Positions 33,402-40,620 of a stretch of DNA of 64,000 nt are shown here, piece by piece. Numbering within the stretch: the first letter of the stretch is position 1; the number at the start of each line of letters is the position of its first letter. The translations under genes were made by a program, and so were the position numbers. Under the pieces are notes generated by a model, which saw only the letters and a list, made by a program, of their open reading frames with translations, did no database searches and had not been told where the DNA came from. This DNA comes from YA12-FULL-51-18 sp041665305 (GTDB taxonomy: Bacteria; Elusimicrobiota; Elusimicrobia; Elusimicrobiales; UBA9959), in the NCBI GenBank assembly GCA_041665305.1, contig JBAYJD010000011.1, positions 1-64,000 of the forward strand, read 5' to 3'.

Positions 33402-34760
33402 ATGTGCGGAATATTCGGCATCACCGATAACAAGGACGCTTCCCGGCTCGCTTTCGTGGGCCTTTTTACTTTGCAGCACCGCGGCCAGGAGTCCGCGGGG
33501 ATAGTGGCCGACGACGGCGGCCGCCTGCTGCGCCACGGGGGGATGGGTCTGGTCAACGAGATCTTCTCGAAAGAAGCGCTGGCTTCTTTGAAAGGCCGCA
33601 GCGCCATAGGCCATATACGGTATTCCACCACCGGCTCAAGCGACCTTAAGAACGCGCAGCCGCTTTTCTTCAACACGGGCTTGGGACCTCTGGCCGTGGC
33701 GCATAACGGCAACCTTACCAACGCCTCCGCGCTGCGTTCCGGGCTTCAGAAGGCCGGAGCCATTTTCCAGTCCACCACCGACAGCGAGGTCATCATTCAT
33801 CTGATGGCCCGGCGCCGTGGAAAAGACCTGGAAAGCTCTATCGCCAAAAACCTGCCCCGGCTCGAAGGGGCCTATTCGTTCCTGTTCATGGCCCCCGGCA
33901 AAGTTATAGGCGCCCGCGATCCCAACGGCTTCAGGCCGCTGGTGCTGGGCAGGCTGGGGCGGTCGTATCTGCTGTCGTCCGAAACCTGCGCCATAGAAGT
34001 GGTGGGGGGGAAGGTTATAAGGGAAATAGAGCCCGGCGAGATGATCATTATTGAAAAAGGCCGGCCGCGTTTCAGACGGTTCGCCAGGGCGGCTTCTTTT
34101 ACGCGCTGTATCTTCGAACAGGTGTATTTTGCCAGGCCGGATTCCGTGGTGGCCGGCAGGACCGTCCAGCTGGCTCGCCGCGAAGTGGGCGCCATGCTCG
34201 CCCGCGAAATGAAGGGCGTGAAGGCCGATTTCGTTTCAGGGATCCCCGACTCCGGAACCGCCTACGCCTTGGGGTTTTCCCAGGAGTCCGGGCTTCCGTA
34301 CCAGACGGTGTTCATGCGAAACCATTACACGGGCCGGTCTTTCATCCAGCCCGACCAGGTCATGCGCGAATTCACCGCGCATCTTAAACTGGCGCCGATC
34401 GGGGATGTCATCAAAGGCCGGTCCATAATTCTGGTGGACGATTCCCTGGTGCGCGGCACGACCTCGCGCAAGATCGTGGGCAGCCTGAAAAATGCCGGCG
34501 CAAAAAAAGTTTACATGGCCATAGCCTCCCCGGCCATCATTTCGCCCTGCTATTACGGAATAGACACGCCGACAAAAAAAGAGCTTATCGCCAATAACCT
34601 TTCGACCGACAAGATCCGGGAGTATATCGGCGCAGACGGCCTTTATTACCTTTCGCTGGAAAGCCTTATCAAGGCCTGCGGCAACAATTCCGACAGGCGG
34701 TTCTGCTCCGGCTGTTTCACCGGCAAATACCCCTTAAAAAGGAGGCAGGCTCCTTTTTAA
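33402..34760 (+). CDS. purF: Amidophosphoribosyltransferase PurF ([4Fe-4S] type)
   Basis: This 452-aa enzyme makes phosphoribosylamine from PRPP and glutamine, the first committed purine step. It begins directly with the Ntn nucleophile MCGIFGI, without the propeptide of the Bacillus enzyme. The PRPP motif is IILVDDSLVRGTT. Four cysteines at positions equivalent to iron-sulfur ligands are seen (TRCIFEQVYFARPDS, SPCYYGIDTP, FCSGCFTGKYP), so it probably carries an oxygen-sensitive [4Fe-4S] cluster. AAAAGGA precedes the ATG. Its last codons form the stem of a terminator. Confidence 0.95.
   Translation: MCGIFGITDNKDASRLAFVGLFTLQHRGQESAGIVADDGGRLLRHGGMGLVNEIFSKEALASLKGRSAIGHIRYSTTGSSDLKNAQPLFFNTGLGPLAVAHNGNLTNASALRSGLQKAGAIFQSTTDSEVIIHLMARRRGKDLESSIAKNLPRLEGAYSFLFMAPGKVIGARDPNGFRPLVLGRLGRSYLLSSETCAIEVVGGKVIREIEPGEMIIIEKGRPRFRRFARAASFTRCIFEQVYFARPDSVVAGRTVQLARREVGAMLAREMKGVKADFVSGIPDSGTAYALGFSQESGLPYQTVFMRNHYTGRSFIQPDQVMREFTAHLKLAPIGDVIKGRSIILVDDSLVRGTTSRKIVGSLKNAGAKKVYMAIASPAIISPCYYGIDTPTKKELIANNLSTDKIREYIGADGLYYLSLESLIKACGNNSDRRFCSGCFTGKYPLKRRQAPF
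34734..34760 (+). terminator. Terminator within the 3' end of purF
   Basis: TTAAAAAGGAG (34734-34744) pairs perfectly with CTCCTTTTTAA (34750-34760) across a 5-nt loop. The last three bases are the purF stop codon. It is almost identical to the guaA terminator. Confidence 0.8.
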
Positions 34761-34776
34761 GGATGGGGTTATCCGA

Positions 34777-36027
34777 ATGAATGTCCTGCTTATAGGATCT
34801 GGGGGGAGGGAACACGCGCTGGCCTGGAAACTGAGGGCCAGTCCTCTCCTTAAAACCCTCCACGCCGTTCCGGGCTCGGCGGCGATCTCGGAGCTTGCGC
34901 AATGCCCCGGTATTCCCCAAAATGATTTCGAAGCCATATACGCCTACGCCGTAAAGACGGCCATAGACCTTGTCGTCATCGGGCCCGAGGAACCTCTTGC
35001 GAACGGCCTGAGCGATTTTCTGAGGGGCAAAGGTTTTAAGGTTTTCGGCCCCTCCCGTGAAGGAGCCAGATTGGAATCCTCAAAGCAATTCGCCAAGGAT
35101 TTTATGGCTCGGCACCGGCTGCCCACGGCCGGGTTTGAGATCTTTACCGCGGCGTCGGACGCTAAAGAGAAAATCCGGAAAAATAAAAAATATCCGCTGG
35201 TTATAAAGGCCGACGGGCTGGCCGCGGGCAAAGGCGTGCGCATCTGCGGTTCGCAAGCGGAGGCCCTGTCGGCGATAGAAGATCTTATGGAGAAAAAGAT
35301 CTTCGGCGCTTCCGGCTCGAAGGTTGTCGTGGAAGAATTTATGACCGGAAAAGAAGCTTCCGTGATGGCCCTTGTGGATGGTGAAACATTTTTAATGCTG
35401 CCCGTTTCCCGCGACCATAAGCGGCTGCTGGACGGCGACCTGGGCCCCAATACCGGCGGCATGGGCGCCCTGGCGCCGGTCGTTTTGGACGCCGGGGCTA
35501 TGGAGATAATAAAAAAAGATGTTCTCCAGCGCTTCGTTGACGGCATGAAACAAGACGGAACGCCGTACCGCGGGGTTATATATGCCGGGATCATGCTGAC
35601 TCCGGACGGACCTAAGGTTTTGGAGTTCAATGTGCGGTTTGGCGATCCGGAAACCCAATGTTTAATGTCGTTGATAAAGACGGACCTGCTGGGCCTTTTA
35701 AAAGCCTGCGCGGACGGGGATTTGTGCGGCAGGACGATAGAAGTGTCCGGAGAAACCTGCGTCACCGTGGTCTTAAGCTCCAGAGGTTATCCGGAGAGCC
35801 CTGAAAAGGGCGCGCCTATAAACGGCCTCGATGCCGCGGCTCCCGGGGTCCTTATATTCCACTCCGGAACTAAAAAAGAGAACGGACGATTCCTGTCCGA
35901 CGGAGGCCGTGTCCTGGCCGTAACGGCCAAAGGCGCCGATCTAAAAGAAGCCCGCGACAGAGCTTACTCCGCGATAGCCAATCTTTCCTTCTCCGGTATG
36001 CATTACCGTAAGGACATCGGATTATAA
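34777..36027 (+). CDS. purD: Phosphoribosylamine-glycine ligase (GAR synthetase)
   Basis: This 416-aa ATP-grasp enzyme forms GAR from phosphoribosylamine and glycine (purine step 2). Signatures: IGSGGREHALAWKL at the N-terminus, VIKADGLAAGKGV, GPNTGGMGA, and LEFNVRFGDPETQ metal/ATP-binding residues. Length is typical. It starts 16 nt after purF. The stop codon overlaps the left arm of a bidirectional hairpin shared with the convergent gene. Confidence 0.95.
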   Translation: MNVLLIGSGGREHALAWKLRASPLLKTLHAVPGSAAISELAQCPGIPQNDFEAIYAYAVKTAIDLVVIGPEEPLANGLSDFLRGKGFKVFGPSREGARLESSKQFAKDFMARHRLPTAGFEIFTAASDAKEKIRKNKKYPLVIKADGLAAGKGVRICGSQAEALSAIEDLMEKKIFGASGSKVVVEEFMTGKEASVMALVDGETFLMLPVSRDHKRLLDGDLGPNTGGMGALAPVVLDAGAMEIIKKDVLQRFVDGMKQDGTPYRGVIYAGIMLTPDGPKVLEFNVRFGDPETQCLMSLIKTDLLGLLKACADGDLCGRTIEVSGETCVTVVLSSRGYPESPEKGAPINGLDAAAPGVLIFHSGTKKENGRFLSDGGRVLAVTAKGADLKEARDRAYSAIANLSFSGMHYRKDIGL

Positions 36028-36080
36028 TCCGGTGACGTAATACTTAATTCGGATTTAATAGGTATTATGTCGCCGGATTA
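36025..36080. terminator. Bidirectional hairpin between convergent purD and decarboxylase genes
   Basis: AATCCGGTGACGTAATAC (36026-36043) is an imperfect inverted repeat of GTATTATGTCGCCGGATT (36062-36079). Both flanking stop codons fall on the edges of the arms (36025-36027 and 36078-36080). Confidence 0.6.
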
Positions 36081-36857
36081 TTCGCCTCTGAAATTGGGTT
36101 TTCGTTTTTCAAAAAAGGCCTTGATGCCTTCGTCGTAATCGTGGCTGTTGTAAACTTTCCGTCGCAGGGCCTGGATCCGCTCGAAGGCGTCCGCCGTGAT
36201 GGGGTGGGCGCCGGCCAGCAATCTGAACTGTTCCTTGATGATAGCCACGGCCAGCGGAGAATTGGCGGCTATAGAGGAGGCCAGTTCCATGGTGAAATGC
36301 TCGATCTCTTTCGAGGAAACCAGGTGGTTAAGGATGCCGAAATGGTAGGCGCGTTCGGCCTTGACCGGCTCGGCGGTGAAGAACATTTCTTTGGCGATAT
36401 TCAAACCCACGCGGTTGATGAAATGAACTATGCCTGAGGCGTTGTAAGGAAGGCCTATCTTGACCGGCGTGATGGCGAAGGTGGAGGTTTCATCGCCTAT
36501 GGCCAGGTCGCAGGTTATAATGAGGTCCGAAGCCCCGCCCCATACGCCTCCCTGTACCATGGCGATGACAGCTCCCGGATATTCCTGTATGGCGCGCAGG
36601 GCTTTTTCCATGGGACTGTCGTAGGCCAGCGGCTCGTGGCAGACCTGCGGCAGCTGACGGATATCATGCCCGGCCGACCAGACTTTTGAATCCCGCAGCG
36701 CCCGTATGACGACTACCGGCGCTTTGCGGTCCCTGAGATCATGAAGGGCCGAGGTTAATTCGTCGCACAGCTCAAGGCTGAGGGCGTTGCGCCTTTCGGG
36801 ATTATTCAGGGTAAGAATGCCGATCTTATCCTTCAGTTCGCTTAATACAAGTGCCAT
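36078..36857 (-). CDS. scpB: Methylmalonyl-CoA decarboxylase (enoyl-CoA hydratase family)
   Basis: This 259-aa crotonase-fold protein closely follows E. coli methylmalonyl-CoA decarboxylase YgfG/ScpB: KVWSAGHDIRQLP, MVQGGVWGGASDLI, STFAITPVKIGLPYNASG, ILNHLVSSKEIEHFT and the C-terminal DYDEGIKAFFEKRKPNFRGE. The enzyme converts methylmalonyl-CoA to propionyl-CoA, in succinate-to-propionate conversion or related metabolism. No mutase or CoA-transferase gene is nearby. ATG 36857 with GGAGACCC upstream is chosen; the open frame to 36983 lacks family similarity. It interrupts the purine region on the opposite strand. Confidence 0.88.
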   Translation of the reverse strand: MALVLSELKDKIGILTLNNPERRNALSLELCDELTSALHDLRDRKAPVVVIRALRDSKVWSAGHDIRQLPQVCHEPLAYDSPMEKALRAIQEYPGAVIAMVQGGVWGGASDLIITCDLAIGDETSTFAITPVKIGLPYNASGIVHFINRVGLNIAKEMFFTAEPVKAERAYHFGILNHLVSSKEIEHFTMELASSIAANSPLAVAIIKEQFRLLAGAHPITADAFERIQALRRKVYNSHDYDEGIKAFFEKRKPNFRGE

Positions 36858-37057
36858 TGGGTCTCCATGCCATAAAATGATCGGCGGCTGGTAACTCGCC
36901 GCTCGCGGCTCGTTCCTCGTAGGCCGTTGCCGCTCGGCCGAAAACGGCAGGAGCCTGTCCGTCGTCCCGCCGTGTCGTGCCACCGCATTATGTTTAAATT
37001 GTATGAATTTATCAGGCGTTTATAAAAGGAAGACCCGCCCAAAATCCGTGGGCGCTA

Positions 37058-37101
37058 TAGGTCTTTCGGCCCATGATAAAACCGACAGTTGCCGCCATAC
37101 T
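37058..37101 (+). promoter_or_regulatory. Putative promoter of the TAGG-box class
   Basis: TAGGTCTT (37058-37065) begins 15 bp before the -35 position (ATGATA, 37073-37078), with a 17-bp spacer to CATACT (37096-37101). The -35 is poor; the case rests on spacing shared with other exported-gene promoters. In the 475-nt interval 36858-37332 this site, a 20-codon frame and repeat R5 are the only features seen. Confidence 0.35.
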
Positions 37102-37119
37102 ATATAGACGGCGGCGGTA

Positions 37120-37182
37120 ATGCAATGGCTTGAAAATATTCTTGGGTTGCCCGGCGGTAAGAGGGAGTTTGGCCGTCTGTAG
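37120..37182 (+). CDS. Possible 20-aa leader peptide
   Basis: ATG at 37120 opens a 20-codon frame (MQWLENILGLPGGKREFGRL, stop TAG 37180-37182), about 19 nt downstream of the putative -10 at 37096-37101 and preceded by GGCGGCGG. It looks amphipathic. A frame of this length can occur by chance, so it is listed only because it sits directly behind a putative promoter. Confidence 0.2.
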   Translation: MQWLENILGLPGGKREFGRL

Positions 37183-37215
37183 GCCATTGGCCCTGATACG
37201 GCCCCTACGCAAGTA

Positions 37216-37308
37216 TTGAGGGAGAAAGGAATTTCTCCCTCAACTCCGATACGGGGATGGATGAAACCCCGTGTCGGGTACGATAAAATGTCGTTTTACG
37301 ACATTTTC
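37216..37308 (-). repeat. Triple-hairpin repeat, copy R5
   Basis: TTGAGGGAGAAA (37216-37227) / TTTCTCCCTCAA (37232-37243) with a GGAA loop adds a third hairpin to the GC hairpin (37247-37277) and the AAAATGTCG...CGACATTTT hairpin (37285-37307). It has the same three-part structure as R7 (54617-54711). It lies upstream of the 37333 gene, within its probable leader. Confidence 0.8.
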
Positions 37309-37332
37309 TTGGGATCGAACCGGAGGCTTCTT

Positions 37333-38088
37333 ATGACACAAACCACGATCCGGACTGTAGAGTTCAACAACGGGCATGTTGTGGAATTAATTCACAATCC
37401 GTCCAGCCTGGACTTTTCCGATCTTCCCAAAGAACTTGAGCGCGCCGAAGCGAAATATTGGGATTCTTTTAACAAACATTGTACCGCGGAGCAGATCCGG
37501 GCTATCAGGAAGCTTGTGGCCGTTGAAAAGAAAATGATGGAGCCGCAAAGAGTGACCTATGTCCTCGCCAGGACCGGGGCGGGGAAGAAGATCACCGGAC
37601 ACTTGATAGTTTATGACGGGGATTCCAGCCTGGGGGGCAATGATAAGCTTCCCCTGGAAATGTGTTTTCCGCATCTCCGGAGCAGGCTGCGCCGGGGGAA
37701 TAAATTAGTTTTCGAGGTTAAAAGGGCGGTTACCTGGCCGGAAGGAGGGGGAAAATGTAGTTTTGAAGACCTTCTTAAGGGCGCTGTCTACCATATTTGC
37801 GGGCTCAAAGAGATCCATCCCCGGAATGCCAGGATCTACGGCCATACAGTCAATCCTGAAACGACCGCTCTTTATCAGAAAAAATACCATGCTGGGATCA
37901 TAGCCGGACCTGAGCTGACCTCGGCAGAGAATGAGTATCTTATCGATTATCACATAGCCCCGCTTCTCGCCGAATATAAAGACGATTTCCCTCCACGGAA
38001 TTCCTTTGAAGGCAGGCGCCGTTCCTTTGAGGAGCTTTTAATGGATATCCGGCAGCCGGGCGCGCAATCCCTTCCGTTCTACGGATGA
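37333..38088 (+). CDS. Conserved-looking cytoplasmic protein, unknown
   Basis: This 251-aa protein has no signal peptide or membrane segment. CGGAGG (37321-37326) is 6 nt before the ATG at 37333; the open frame upstream to 37216 only translates repeat R5 and is rejected. The central part (KKITGHLIVYDG... LVFEVKRAVTWPEG... NARIYGHTVNPETTALYQKKY) has the feel of an acyl-CoA N-acyltransferase (GNAT-like) fold, but no diagnostic motif is certain. Its last 10 bases overlap the convergent gene at 38079. Confidence 0.6.
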   Translation: MTQTTIRTVEFNNGHVVELIHNPSSLDFSDLPKELERAEAKYWDSFNKHCTAEQIRAIRKLVAVEKKMMEPQRVTYVLARTGAGKKITGHLIVYDGDSSLGGNDKLPLEMCFPHLRSRLRRGNKLVFEVKRAVTWPEGGGKCSFEDLLKGAVYHICGLKEIHPRNARIYGHTVNPETTALYQKKYHAGIIAGPELTSAENEYLIDYHIAPLLAEYKDDFPPRNSFEGRRRSFEELLMDIRQPGAQSLPFYG

Positions 38089-39434
38089 AATATGCGTTTA
38101 ACGGCTGCGATCGGGTGTTTGATGTTCTCTTTCACATTCTCAGGAATTGGCGGTTGATATTTCTTTTCGTTCTTCAGATACCATAACGCGAACCTGCCGG
38201 ATAGATCCTCCACGGTGGAGCTTATTCCTATTGTGCCAAGCATGAGGCACCCGGCATAGGGCCAGCCGCCGGCCGCCGCATAAGGAGCGCAGGTCATCGA
38301 CAAAGGGGCGCTTGCCGACATGGCGGCGACAAACCCGGTCCCGAGGCCCACCGCTTTGCCTGGCTGCCCTTCGCGCGAATGCGCGGCCATTTGTTTTGAG
38401 ACGGCATATGCGCCGACCGTATAGATCACCGCGCCGGCTATTTCGGGAGCGTTCTCCGCCATCATTTTTTTAAGACCGCCCGGGGCCGCGGCCGCATCGT
38501 TAATGCCTTCCGGCAACGGCGGTTTAGCCGTACTCTTCGACCCGGCGGTGAACTTGCCTGGAATTCTGGCTTGGATAGCTCCCCGCGTATTTGTTCCCAA
38601 TGCCGCTGACTCCGTGTCTGCCTCTCCGAACGCGCCCTGGGTTAATTGTTCGTAGGCCGAATCGTTGGCGGCCTGCTGGGGGCGGTATGGCTGCAAGGCC
38701 GTATCGGTGTCGATGCCTTTGGGACTGTACAGGCCGGAGGTGAGTCTCCCTCCCTTTGACACGCTCATCTCATGGTCCAGATTCACGATCACCCGCTGGT
38801 ATAAATTCAGGGATCTGCCGGTTAAATAACCCTTGCCGCCTTCCACGCGGGGCGCGCTGATCAGCAACTTGTCGGATAACGCGCTTTTTGTGACCGGTAG
38901 GAGTTCCAGAGCCCCGTTGTCGGTGGACGCTTTCGTGGCGGTTCTTTGCCATTCGGCGAGTTTGTCGTTCACCGCGTTAATGCCCCTTATATATTCCACC
39001 GCGCCTTTTTCATCGCCGGGCTCAAAATCCATCAAGTGCTCATACTTGCGAAAGTTAAAAAGGAAATTATGCGCCGCCTTGCCGCTTGCCGCGCCGATAT
39101 CCATGATGCTTCCGCTTAAATCGATGTTCACATATTTGCCGTTGACAACGATCTCCGTTACGGCCGGCGGACTGGGATAAAGTCCCTCGACCAGCACATT
39201 GCGTAATTCGCCCGTACGATTCCACCTTGCCGTAGCCTGGACAGTGATGTAATATTTTCCATAAAGGTCCTCAAAGGTGACCACTGGGATCAGTTGAAAA
39301 TACGGCGCCTGCCCGGAGGTATTGGCGATTATAGACGGATCAGGAGACGGCGGGAAACCGGCGGCTGCATTCGCAGCGCCAAAAGCCAGTAAGAGGCCCA
39401 GCGTAAACGCTCGAAATACGGTTCCGATGCTCAT
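38079..39434 (-). CDS. Exported protein with C-terminal hydrophobic segments, unknown
   Basis: This 451-aa protein has signal peptide MSIGTVFRAFTLGLLLAFGAANAAAG. The N-terminal 220 residues look beta-rich. A Pro/Ala/Thr-rich linker (about 260-310) is followed by two hydrophobic stretches (about 325-345 and 358-405), with the motif MTCAPYAAAGGWPYAGC, and an amphipathic tail. No family recognised. GGAGAGG lies 4 nt before the ATG. It may be anchored in the envelope by the C-terminal helices. Confidence 0.65.
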   Translation of the reverse strand: MSIGTVFRAFTLGLLLAFGAANAAAGFPPSPDPSIIANTSGQAPYFQLIPVVTFEDLYGKYYITVQATARWNRTGELRNVLVEGLYPSPPAVTEIVVNGKYVNIDLSGSIMDIGAASGKAAHNFLFNFRKYEHLMDFEPGDEKGAVEYIRGINAVNDKLAEWQRTATKASTDNGALELLPVTKSALSDKLLISAPRVEGGKGYLTGRSLNLYQRVIVNLDHEMSVSKGGRLTSGLYSPKGIDTDTALQPYRPQQAANDSAYEQLTQGAFGEADTESAALGTNTRGAIQARIPGKFTAGSKSTAKPPLPEGINDAAAAPGGLKKMMAENAPEIAGAVIYTVGAYAVSKQMAAHSREGQPGKAVGLGTGFVAAMSASAPLSMTCAPYAAAGGWPYAGCLMLGTIGISSTVEDLSGRFALWYLKNEKKYQPPIPENVKENIKHPIAAVKRIFHP

Positions 39435-39642
39435 AACACCTCTCCACTAATGCCGCAGCAGTATATTCGTCCGCAATAGTGTAACTCGCACATTTCCGGA
39501 AAACAAGGGCAAAAGTCCCGTACAGGTATGGGTATTCGGGTCCGGTAAGGGAACAAACCGTAAAGTTTCATCGCGGAAAAGCCGCGCCGCGGCGGCAAAA
39601 TGGTAAAATTTAATCGGCATCCGGACGGTAACAGGAGATCAC

Positions 39643-40620
39643 ATGACCACCTATAAGAGATCGGGCGTGGATGTAAAGCTTGCCGACAAGTTCACCGAAT
39701 TCCTGCAAAAAAAATCCAAGGCGATAGGCGGTTTTGCCGGACTTTTCCCGGTGGCGGAATCCGGGAACAAATACAGCATAGTGGCTTCCACCGACGGAGT
39801 GGGCACCAAGCTTAAGCTGGCTTTTCTCCTTAATAAGCACGATACCATAGGCATAGATCTTGTGGCCATGTGCGTCAACGACCTGATCTGCTGCGGCGCG
39901 CGGCCGGCTATTTTCCTTGATTATTACGCCACCGGCAAACTGGACCTCGGACTGTCTAAAAAAATAATCGACGGCATCATGGAAGGCTGCCGGCTGGGCG
40001 AGTCGGTGCTGTTGGGAGGAGAGACGGCGGAGATGCCCGGGTTCTACCGGCCGGGCGAGTATGACCTGGCCGGCTTTTCCGTGGGCATAGTCGGCAATAA
40101 GGAACTGATCGACGGCTCAAAAATAAAGCGGGGCGACGCGCTGATAGGCCTTAGGTCCAGCGGTTTCCACTCCAACGGTTATTCCCTGGTCCGCGCCGCG
40201 CTTAAGGACCGGGGCCTTTTGAAAAAATACGCTCGGGAACTGCTCGTCCCCACTCGGATCTATGTCAAGGATATAAAAAAGCTGAGGGCGGCTCTCAAAA
40301 AAGAGGGCCGGGATATCCTGGGGCTGGCTCATATCACCGGCTCGGGCATCTCCGGGAATCTTGAGCGGATCCTGCCTAAGAACGCCGATGCCGTAGTGAA
40401 CAGCAAGAACTGGGAGGTCCCGCGCCTTATGCGGACCGTCCAGAAGGCCGGTTCCATACCTGAAAGAGAGATGTGGGAAGCTTTCAATATGGGGATCGGC
40501 ATGATAGCCGTCGTCCGGAAAGAGGCTGTGAGGACCGCGCTGAAAAATTTAGAGGACGCCGTGGTGATAGGCGTTATAACTTCCGGCAAGGGTAAAGTGA
40601 GACTTGAGGGAGCTATATGA
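39643..40620 (+). CDS. purM: AIR synthase (phosphoribosylformylglycinamidine cyclo-ligase)
   Basis: This 325-aa enzyme closes the imidazole ring (FGAM to AIR, purine step 5). Signatures: STDGVGTKLKLAF, GGETAEMPGFY, GLRSSGFHSNGYSLVR, HITGSGISGNLERILP and AFNMGIGMIAVV. AGGAG (39633-39637) is 5 nt before the ATG. The stop overlaps the next gene by ATGA, so purM and purN-purH are coupled. Confidence 0.95.
   Translation: MTTYKRSGVDVKLADKFTEFLQKKSKAIGGFAGLFPVAESGNKYSIVASTDGVGTKLKLAFLLNKHDTIGIDLVAMCVNDLICCGARPAIFLDYYATGKLDLGLSKKIIDGIMEGCRLGESVLLGGETAEMPGFYRPGEYDLAGFSVGIVGNKELIDGSKIKRGDALIGLRSSGFHSNGYSLVRAALKDRGLLKKYARELLVPTRIYVKDIKKLRAALKKEGRDILGLAHITGSGISGNLERILPKNADAVVNSKNWEVPRLMRTVQKAGSIPEREMWEAFNMGIGMIAVVRKEAVRTALKNLEDAVVIGVITSGKGKVRLEGAI

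Noticed and set aside
36948..36961. Additional copy of the inverted-repeat element
   Set aside because: Only about 13 bases (AGGAGCCTGTCCG) match one terminus and no second arm is present; at most a decayed remnant.
37216..37332. In-frame N-terminal extension of the 37333 gene, and the similar plus-strand open frame from 54617
   Set aside because: Both begin with nearly the same peptide (MREKGI/MREKEI...) because they translate the triple-hairpin repeats R5 and R7. A good ribosome site supports the start at 37333, and the 54617 frame runs antisense through a radical SAM gene.
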